Source: Tetrastigma voinierianum
Lineage: Eukaryota; Streptophyta; Magnoliopsida; Vitales; Vitaceae
Reading direction: 5' to 3'
DNA length: 64,000 nucleotides
Assembly (NCBI GenBank): GCA_016808115.1
Contig: JAEQBH010005300.1
Span: 332,960 to 396,959, forward strand
In this document: in pieces, positions 56,229-64,000 of the stretch
Layout: each line of letters opens with the position of its first letter
Numbering within the stretch: position 1 is the first letter of the stretch
Made by a program: the position numbers and the translations under genes
The notes under the pieces: model-generated
Told to the model about the DNA's origin: nothing
The model's database searches: none
Seen by the model: only the letters and a program-made list of their open reading frames with translations

Positions 56229-57743
56229 TGTTAAAATTAGGAAACCCAATTAATAACAAGAAAAAACTGAAATTCTTATTATAATGAATGGGCAAGAATA
56301 AGAAACCCATCAAAATAGAAAAAGAACTTCTTACAAATAATAGAATATATTATACTCCTATAATATAATATAATTTAACACTCCCCCTCAAATTCCCGAT
56401 GCGACTGCTATAAGCATTGAGAGTTTGCTAACTAGAAAACAAAACCAGAAAACAAAATGTCAATTGATACCAGATTGCGGAGAGAGATAAACAATTTCAA
56501 AAGAAATCGAAAAAGAAACAATTGCAAAAAGCAAAAGCAGCAAAAATTGGAAGATCGACAAGGAGAGAAACAATTTCAAAAGAAATCATAAAGAGAATCA
56601 GAAGAGAAACAATTGCAGAGAGAATAAGCAGCATAAATCAAAAGATCGTCAAAGAGAAAAACAATTAAAAGCAAATCAAAAGGAAAAAATAATTGCAAAG
56701 AGAGAAAATGTAAGATAAATCGAAAGATCGTTAAAATGAGAAGAAACAATTTCAAAAGAAATTAAGCATAAACAATCAAGTAGTAAAAGCAATAAATCGA
56801 CAAAGAGAGAACAATTTCAAGTTAAATCGGTTAAACAATCGGGAGAGAGACAAGAAGTTAAATCAGAAAAGATCGTCTGAAAGTGGGAAACAATACTCTC
56901 TCAAAAGAAATCAAAAGTTATAAACAATTGTAGAGAGTAAAGTATGTTGTGCCAGAATTTGAATATCGTCAAAATAAACAATTTCAAAAGAAATCGAAAG
57001 ATAAACACACAGAGACATAAAGTAGCAAATCTAAAGACGCTAGCAGATAAACAATTTCAAAATAAATCAGAAGATAAACAATTACAAAGAGATAAAGTAG
57101 CATAAATCGGAAGATCGTCAAAGAGATAAACAATTTCAAAAAAAACTAGTTATAAACAATTGGAGAGAGAAAGTAGTGCAACCTGAATATCATCGTGAGA
57201 GAGAAAGAATTTCAAAAGAAAAATAACCCAAATGTCGAAAATGCATAAACAAACCGAATGTCGATGCCAATACTAATACCACAAGCTATCAACCGCTTCC
57301 CTCTTCTCCGAACTTCCTCCATCATCAACACACTTTTCAACCAAAGCCACAGAATCTCACGAATTTCCATTCACTTCACAAGCTTCGAAGACTGATTCTC
57401 GCTTGAAGAAACTACACAATAAATATTCACTTCTATACCGTTAAACTCGAATGAAACTAATAATTTATGAGACCTAAGATGTTCAAAACCTAAAGAGATG
57501 AATTTATGGGCCAGACTAATCCAATTAGAGGTGCGCTTGTGCGAGGCCGCCTCACAATCCCCAACCAAATCATGTTAAAAACCTCGGTCTAATATCATGT
57601 CAAAATTAGGAAACCAAATTAATAATAAGAGAAAACTCCGAAATTTATTATAATGAATAATTCTTTATAAAAATTACATACAGCTCTCAGTTAGACTTAC
57701 TAAAATAAATAATAGGAAAATATAATATAATATAATTCTAACA
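56229..57743 (-). mobile_element. Short TRIM-like LTR retroelement, minus strand
   Basis: Two short LTRs (56229-56380, TGTTAAAATT...TTTAACA; 57598-57743, TGTCAAAATT...TCTAACA) enclose ~1.2 kb. A PBS-like TGATATTAGACC (minus strand, 57586-57597) resembles the initiator-Met site, and a polypurine tract TGAGGGGGAG (minus strand, 56381-56390) lies beside the left LTR. The inside carries no retroviral-type domain. It is purine-rich with repeated AAACAATTTCAAAAGAAAT and AAAGATCGTCAAAGAGA units. The target duplication is unclear (ATGGT against ATAGC). Confidence 0.75.
56470..57230. repeat. Imperfect repeats inside the TRIM-like element
   Basis: Units of the form AAACAATTTCAAAAGAAATC, then GAAAGATAAACAATTGCAAA, then AGCATAAATCGAAAGATCGT recur about ten times with variable spacing and many small differences. 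Confidence 0.65.
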
Positions 57744-59325
57744 ATAGCCAATGGTCAAAGTCAATGGTAAAAACATTCGATGGTCAACCAATCAAGTCTG
57801 GTTTGACTGGATTGATCCAACCCATCTTTGATTTATAAAACCCAAGGAGAGCGGCCCATATCACATATGAGTCTTTTTAATTATAACATGGGTTGGCCCA
57901 AAAACAAAAGTAAGTACTTTAGGTTAAAGCCCATTAGATTCCCGCAGGTTAAATTATTCATGGGCTAATAATTTTTAATAAATGACTAATTGTTTTGTTT
58001 TTTAAAGGAAAATAATATTATCGATTCAAATTTTAATAAATCGATAAATTTAAAGATACAAATAATTAAAAATGGCAAATCTAAACAATATCCAAAGTAT
58101 TTAAGATAATAAATCGACATGTTCTTATAAATTCCGATAAAATAAATGACTATAATATACCTTACAACTTTAGTTTTTCAACATACTAACGATCATAATT
58201 TGATTGTTTTGACTGATCAAATTTATCATGTTTATCTAAATCACTCTCACATAGATAAACGGCTAATTGTTAGTTTTATTTTAAACGTAATACATAAATA
58301 TATCTCATTATCTGATATGTGAAACCCCAAGTTTAAAATAAAATAAAATAAATATCCATTATCCATATTTAAATCTCATTATCGGCAATAAACATGGAAA
58401 CTATCAAACTTTTTTTATCAGAATAATAATAATTATAATAATGAAAATGTTTCTTTTCCGTATTCATCGAAATAAGCAATTAAACATAATCAAACATAAC
58501 TGAATCAAACATCTCTTAAAATATAAAATAAAACCGAGAAGAAAGAACAAAAAAAAATTTAATCTCAGAAAACATAAATAATGAATAAATAATCACCAAT
58601 AAATTAAATGAAAAAAATCATACATTCTTGAACCATAAGAAAATAATCATCAATCATAAAATCATGAGTACTGTAATCTTGAATAATCATTAATAGAAAA
58701 TCATATGTTCTATATATAACTTATGACTCCGATAGCAAATGAAAGTTTATAGATTTGTTATTATGTAAACAGTATACTAATACTTGCATAATCATTGAAC
58801 CTAGATCTTAGAACTATATGATTTTCACTTATATATTTAGAATAAGAGAGCATACCTTGATCCTTCTTCCAACGAGAATGGTCGATGATACTTGTGCAAA
58901 AACTAAGTTTCTTCCTCTTGACCACTGTTTTTTTTTACCAATTTCTTTTTAATCTTTTTATATCACACACACCATCAGATGTTTGAATTAATTAAAACCT
59001 CCTTTTATTGACCAATACGATTTGATTACTTTAGATTCACTCGGAATATGACACATTGACACTTGGATCATAATATCTAACATCATTCAATATCAATCCA
59101 CATGGGAGACAACTCATTGCTTTCCTTTCATCCCCAAGGAAGGCACGGACAGAGAGAGAGAGAGAGAGGTTCACGGAATCGTAAAGCTCATCCCAGTGAT
59201 CCAAGTTTGAATTTTCATTGCCCATCATTTCAAATAACGACCAGGTCTCCTAAATCAACTTGCCTGAATTGAATTCTTTTTATTTTTATTTTTATTTTTA
59301 TTTTTGGGGTCTTTGCGGCTTTGCC
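57744..59325. other. AT-rich intergenic DNA and upstream region of copy 5
   Basis: No gene is visible. The stretch 59080-59325 matches the upstream DNA of copies 2 and 4 (CATCCCCAAGGAAGGCAC, CATCATTTCAAATAACGACC), so the duplicated unit begins at about 59080 here. A (GA)n run lies at 59152-59168. Confidence 0.55.
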
Positions 59326-59332
59326 TATAAAT
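59326..59332 (+). promoter_or_regulatory. TATA box of DUF1262 copy 5
   Basis: TATAAAT in TTTGCCTATAAATATAAGCA, 84 bp before the ATG; the leader is longer because the GAAAAGAAAAGG run is expanded. Confidence 0.7.
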
Positions 59333-59723
59333 ATAAGCATTCTCGAATGATAGATTAATATCCAAAATCACAGAGAAAAAGAAAGAAAAGAAAAGAAAAG
59401 GAAAGAAAAATGTATGTGACAAGGCCTCTTTCTCTGTGTACAGAAAGTCTCCTGGAAGCTCTCTCTCCTTTTGCCTCCTCCTTGAAGGCCCAAATTCCGG
59501 TTACCTCGTTTTGCAGGATTGAGTCTGAAACCACTCATTTCTTCGGATTATTGAAGGATTCCTACATCAAAGACCTCCCTTTCCCTCAAAACAAGAACCT
59601 AACCGTTCGTGTTGGAGAGGGCCAAGAAGCTAGCTATTACGAGGTCTTGTTCATTCCAGTTCTTAATCAGCCGCTCTCTTTTAATAGATACTATGCGATA
59701 AAGCGAGGCGGGAGGCACTCAGG

Positions 59724-60137
59724 GTATGCAATATGCATTTAACATTATCTGTTAGCTATTCCTATAATGTCTTGTCATATATGATTATATTTGTGCAATT
59801 ATTTTTCTTGAAATGTTGTAACTCCATTCATTTATGCATCTAAAATTGGTTTTAAAATAAAAATAAGTTTTTCCAGCAGTTTTTTTAGCTTACATTAACA
59901 AACTCCTTGTTATTCCAAACTAAGCATGTTTACTTGGTCTGTTTTGTAGGGAAGTGATCGGGGAGGCAAAGGGTACGCTTACAACATACCCTATATGCTT
60001 TAACTGTTAGCTATTCCTATATTGTGTGTTCATACTTCATATATGATGATAGTATTTGTGTAATAGGCAGCCAAAGAGTATTTTTCATGAATGTTGTAAC
60101 TCTATTCATTGTATGCACGTTTTATAAATCTAAAATT
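59724..60137 (+). repeat. Duplicated exon-end/intron segment in copy 5
   Basis: The first intron copy runs from the donor at 59724 (GTATGC) to an acceptor TTTTGTAG ending at 59949. Immediately after it, GGAAGTGATCGGGGAGGCAA plus AGG (59950-59972) looks like an exon 2 start fused to an exon 1 end. A second donor GTACGC and a second copy of the intron start follow (ATATGCTTTAACTGTTAGCT and onward). This is a tandem duplication of the junction region. The 23-nt mini-exon would shift the frame if included. Confidence 0.75.
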
Positions 60138-60138
60138 A

Positions 60139-60452
60139 GGAAAAGGGTGCATAAATATTCCCTGGTGCCAGGAACAAGATGCCCAATTCTGCACTACGAA
60201 GTCTCATCCACAACGCTCCTATCGTAGCCATCCATACCCCTGTTACGTGTGACTTACTAAACTAATAATGGCCACACGTATGCTCCATCTTATCACTGCT
60301 TTAACGCTCGTTTGTCCAAATCGCGCAAAGTCCACGCTACAGGGCATAAATGAGCGCTTATGACCCTTTGTGGAGCAAAAAAAAAAATAAAAACACCGAT
60401 TAAATTAAATACATAAATGAGGCGTCAAAAGGGCATTTATGCACCTTATCCC
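60139..60452. mobile_element. MITE with ~10-bp target duplication in the copy 5 intron
   Basis: The terminal inverted repeats are GGAAAAGGGTGCATAAAT and (complement of the right end) GGGATAAGGTGCATAAAT, with 15 of 18 matching. ATCTAAAATT flanks both sides (60128-60137 and 60453-60462), and the undisturbed intron at 59837 has this string once. The ~314-bp inside shows no coding domain. The 9-10 bp target duplication suggests a Mutator-like non-autonomous element. Confidence 0.75.
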
Positions 60453-60474
60453 ATCTAAAATTGGTTTTAAAATA

Positions 60475-61935
60475 CAAGGTAGGCGATGTGGACAACTTGG
60501 CTTCTTTGGTTGCAGTTTTGGGCTGTCGAATTGGACAGCTTCTTTCTACCTATCTAGGCTTACCCTTAGGGGCTCCTCCCAAATCTTTGGCTATATGGGA
60601 TGTTATTGAGGAAATAATGCCCGAAAAGCTCGCTCTTTAGAAGAGAAATTATATCTCTAAAGGAGGGAGGTTAACTCTAATCAAGAGCACTCTAGCAAGC
60701 CTCCCCATTTACCAGTTGTCTTTGGTCATAATGCCAATAGCTGTAGCAAAGAGGTTGGAAAAGCTACAAGGGAATTTTCTATGGGGAGGCGGAGTCCTAG
60801 AGTAGAAACCTCACCTGGTTAAATGGGATGTGATTTGCTCTGATAAAGGTCAAAGAGGCCTTGGTTTGAGATCCTTATCTCTTTTGAACAAAGCCTTTGT
60901 TTCAGCAACAGATTCAGAGATCGCCCCCAAAAGCGGACTGCCCTAGAAGAGAATGATTTGCCCAAGCTTTCTGTGAAAGCATGATCGTCTGGTCCTAAGA
61001 TTCTGGGCGGTTTCGGTGGGTTTATGGAAGGAAATCCTTTCAAAGAAGCCTCTCGTTTAAAGACAACTCTGAAATTGGTGATGGAAAACGGCAAATAGGT
61101 TATTTTTGGGATGGACATTTAGTCTAACCTCGTCATTCTCCTCCTTTTTGTGATGGTTAAGCCGATAAATTCCTCGCCACCATGGTCGAAATTCTAATCC
61201 TCCTCATGACGCAGGCGACATGAATATAATTGTGTTAGAGCCTTCAACGATTGGGAAGTAGATTTGGTGACGAATCTCCTCTTTGTTCTTCGAAAAGAAA
61301 GGGTCTCTCTACGGAGTTGGACAATGTTTACTTTGAAAGGCGGGATCAAACCTTCTGAAGTGCGTAATGCGTCATAAATCTGGTTGGGGCACCGGAAGTT
61401 CCGGCCCTTGTTTCCCCTCGTTAAGAGCATTCAGGGTGCCTTCGGGTCCCTTCTTAAAATGGCCTTCCTTCACATGTTAAGCTAAGCAGCAAGAAGGCTC
61501 TAACCCCTCGATAAGCTCTGTAATATGGTCGGCAACTCCCAACATACACTATTTAAGTGCTGGTTGTGCAGAGGAGTCAATTCATCACATCTTGTCTAAT
61601 TACTTATTGTTTGCTTCCGACATCATTCTTTCCCTAGTTGGCATTTCTTTGGTCTTCCTTAAGGAAGTCAAGGATTTGTTATTTAGCTGGAAGGGCTCCT
61701 TTGTGGGAAAAAAAAAGATGAAAGATCTAGAATTCAGCTCCTTGTGTATTTTTTGGATTGTCTTGAAGGAAAGGAATCGCATAGCTTTTAGGGATGGGAC
61801 ATTAGATGTACAAATGTTAAAGCATTATTTTGTATCTAATTTGTGGAATTGGAATAGTCCGTAGGTGAAGAGATCACTAGGTTTTTGGCTTGTCACTTTG
61901 TTTCTTTTGGCTATCTTATCATTAAAAAAGTAGTT
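60475..61935 (+). mobile_element. 5'-truncated LINE-1 fragment in the copy 5 intron
   Basis: Broken plus-strand frames match the C-terminal part of plant LINE-1 ORF2: STYLGLPLGAPPKSLAIWDV (about 60555-60600), NYISKGGRLTLIKSTLASLP (about 60648-60705), FLWGGG (about 60777), KPHLVKWDVIC and RGLGLRSLSLLNKAF. After a gap comes a C-terminal CWLCRG zinc-binding-like piece (about 61558) and WNW near 61850. Stops are frequent. The RT catalytic core lies upstream of the truncation and is absent. The end is taken at ATTAAAAAAG (about 61930). Confidence 0.8.
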
Positions 61936-62856
61936 CCTGCCTCAAAGCTTGGCTTTACATTTATAAATTCCTTGTTATTCCAAACTAAGCGTGTCTAGTT
62001 GATCCGTTTTGTAGGGAAGCGTACGCAAGCTCGAGGGAAGAGGACATGAGCACTTGCTGTTTCTGGCAACGTCGTTAATGATAACCCAGACCACTGGATC
62101 CTCAAGACATGTACCAGCAGTTTGAGGTCTTCCTCGGGAGGAACTTGATCTGAAGGGCTCTTTCATTGCAAAATCTATTGCTCCAGATGGGATTCCTCCA
62201 TACTTCTTGAGAAGGGAAGGTTGGAGTCTTTCTACCTCAACTCCCCGTAGGTACACGCTGGGTGTAGCGGCGGGGCTTGACCACTCCCTGAGGGCTCGCC
62301 TCCCGGACTTCAACTTCTCGAGCTCTGAACCAGTTGTTGTCGGAAAATGGTACTGCCCTTTCATGTTTGTTAAAGACGGAGAATTGAAAGATCAGGTGAA
62401 GAGATCTCCTTATTACGAGATGACGCTTGAGCAGAAATGGGAACAGATATTTGCTTGTGAGAACAATTATAGTGAAGGGAAGAACAACACCGTTGCTGTG
62501 GATGTTGTTGTCAAAGGGGAAGTTGTTGCAGTAGGTGAAGGGGAAGCAGTGCGGGACGGAGGAACTGTGGAAGGCAGGGTGATGTTTAGGGTAGTAGAGG
62601 GGAAGCGTAGGGCTGAGATTGAGATTGGTGGAGAGAATGAAATGGAGCAAGTGAGGGTGGGTGGACGGGGAGAAGACAAGGGAAATTAGAGTGGAGAGAG
62701 CCGAGGAGTATGTGGGGATAGGTGGTGGGTGACCAAATTCAGGTGCTAAGTGGGCTGTCGATAATATTTGTGTTGAAAAAGAATGGATGGAAGCTTCTTG
62801 GTGCTGCGCTATGGATTCAGGCACACCAATCAAATTAGAGAGCAGATAAATGAGAC

Positions 62857-64000
62857 TGTCCCTCCAAAAAGTAAAAAACAGAGCTTCCCTGTTTCGTGAA
62901 AAACCTTGTTGCATAATTAATTAATTGTTTTTCTTTTATAGATGATGACTGTTTCATTGTATAAAGCCTACTTGCTTAGGGTGATTGATTTTTTGCCATG
63001 TTTGAGCCAGAATTTTAGGCTATAAGAGAATTTGAATTCAAACTGATTACCATTGCATTGCAAATCTAAAGTCCGACCAATTCAACTACACCTCAAAGTC
63101 ATTGCTAAGACGATTGGTTTGTTCTACATCCTATATATAGAATGTGGCAGTACGTAGAATATGGGTGTCAATTACCATGAAAACTCCATCCATCTTCCAT
63201 CCAATGAAGCTATTTTCATTAGTATATTCCCACCCATCAAAATTCAAACTTGCAGTCAGTGAGAAAATGACCCACTTGGTTTTTAATTGGGTCTGCCAAT
63301 TCCTTGGTGACGAAGGAGATGGACCTTAGCACCAACCACGTAGAGTATTCCTCAATTTCATTGTATTCTTCCAACTTACCTACAAATCATTACCTCCTCT
63401 CCTATGCCTTTGTTAGTTTCGCAATTTACATAGTGAGGTATGCTATTATATAGTTTCAATTTCCGTATTCATTTAAAATTACCTACTATAAATAAATCAA
63501 AATTCAATAAACTTTAAAATCCAACTCATCTTTATTTTTTCCAATATCCAATACCAATTTTAAAAATAAAGGAAGTTTAAATTTTGAAAAAACTTCTTCA
63601 AGCATAGACTTAGGTTTATTTGTTTTCCTCTAAGATGGTTATGTCTTAAAGAAGAGGTCTAACTATAATATGAATTGGTACGGTCTTCGTTATGTTAATC
63701 TAAAGCAACCATCATAAAGGGCTGGTATGCATAAATGTGTGAATGTAAAATAATATGCCTATATATACAAGTACACACGTCGCCTAAAGTAATATAGAAA
63801 ACAAGTAAAAGTATCGTTCCACAAGAATTGGCTATTAATTACCAACTTTAATCTAGTTTAGGCTCTATTTGGATGATGGGAAAATATGGAAAAAAACTCA
63901 AATTAACTAAATTAACATGTAGGAATCCTAATTTAATAAAGACTTAGGTCTAAAAACTCTAGGGCATAGATTTCACCAATTCAAGCTTATATAAACCTCT
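62857..64000. other. 3' flank of DUF1262 copy 5
   Basis: The DNA shares 63205-63640 with the flanks of copy 3 (28360-28572) and upstream of copy 4 (40846-41010). The rest is AT-rich, and I see no further gene up to the window end. Confidence 0.6.

Larger units (their letters stand above)
59410..62856 (+). pseudogene. DUF1262-type gene, copy 5 (intron expanded, frameshifted)
   Basis: Exon 1 (59410-59723) starts MYVTRPLSL and ends RYYAIKRGGRHSG. Codons between about 59450 and 59525 are in another frame because of compensating indels (SPFASSLKAQIPVTSFCRIE in place of the usual PPPEGPNSGYLVLQDEE), but the frame recovers at ESETTHFFGL. The intron is about 2.3 kb instead of ~185 bp, because it holds a duplicated splice-site segment, a MITE and a LINE-1 fragment. 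Exon 2 starts at 62015; it loses frame at about 62068 (TTCTGGCAACGTCG), recovers by 62207 (RREGWSLSTSTPRRYTLG, EPVVVGKWYCPFMFVKDGEL), and shifts again near 62590-62650 and later. The C-terminal homology ends at about 62845. I infer a pseudogene. Confidence 0.8.

Noticed and set aside
62237..62914. 225-codon minus-strand open frame, the longest in the window
   Set aside because: It is antisense to exon 2 of DUF1262 copy 5; similar antisense frames occur opposite copies 2 and 4 for the same reason.
1..64000. tRNA, rRNA or small RNA genes
   Set aside because: I looked for tRNA-like cloverleaf signals and rRNA segments; the only tRNA-related strings are retroelement primer binding sites.

Overview
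This is plant nuclear DNA, almost certainly from a eudicot. It is AT-rich and intron-bearing, packed with Ty1/copia and Ty3/gypsy LTR retrotransposons, a LINE-1 fragment and MITE-like elements, and it shows no operons or prokaryotic signals. I cannot name the species. The only host gene family I recognise is a tandem array of plant DUF1262-type genes (function unknown). There are five copies, all on the + strand: copy 1 at 9911-11043 (5' end lost), copy 2 at 12668-14021 (best preserved), copy 3 split between 15471-16048 and 26800-27343, copy 4 at 42192-43558, and copy 5 at 59410-62856. Copies 2, 4 and 5 share a promoter with a TATA box 64-84 bp before the ATG, a purine-rich leader, a two-exon structure and a conserved 3' flank, so whole gene units were duplicated. 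As written, every copy carries at least one frame-disrupting indel, stop or insertion.

Layout. 1-3706: 5' half of a minus-strand Athila/Tat-type gypsy element (RT start, PBS, LTR). 3707-7616: internally deleted minus-strand chromovirus-type gypsy (3' LTR, PPT, gag, PBS). 7632-9899: gypsy LTR abutting DUF1262 copy 1. 9911-16048: DUF1262 copies 1, 2 and the first part of 3. 16048-26799: a Copia element inside exon 2 of copy 3; it carries an Athila-type LTR (20953-23724) in its internal region and a gypsy solo LTR (24198-26407) in its 3' LTR. 26800-28572: rest of copy 3 and its 3' flank, with a small direct-repeat element. 28573-40845: a minus-strand Copia element cut into blocks by a gypsy solo LTR (29300-31044) and by Athila-type LTR material in both orientations (32207-34963 and 36136-38913). 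40846-43558: flank, promoter and body of DUF1262 copy 4. 43559-49080: AT-rich intergenic DNA. 49081-51137: a solo LTR with a perfect 5-bp target duplication. 51143-56228: remnants of gypsy and copia elements and a GGTCGACC-rich repeat. 56229-57743: a compact TRIM-like element. 57744-62856: promoter and body of DUF1262 copy 5, with a MITE and a LINE-1 fragment in its intron. 62857-64000: its 3' flank.

Taken together, the window is a degenerating gene cluster whose history can be read from nested insertions. The DUF1262 units duplicated first. Copia elements then landed in copy 3 and in the flank between copies 3 and 4. Gypsy LTRs landed in those Copia elements, and several were reduced to solo LTRs by recombination. 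The most unusual sequence signal is the 10-bp palindrome TGTCGCGACA, scattered many times through the upstream part of the Athila-type LTRs and seen again inside a different LTR.
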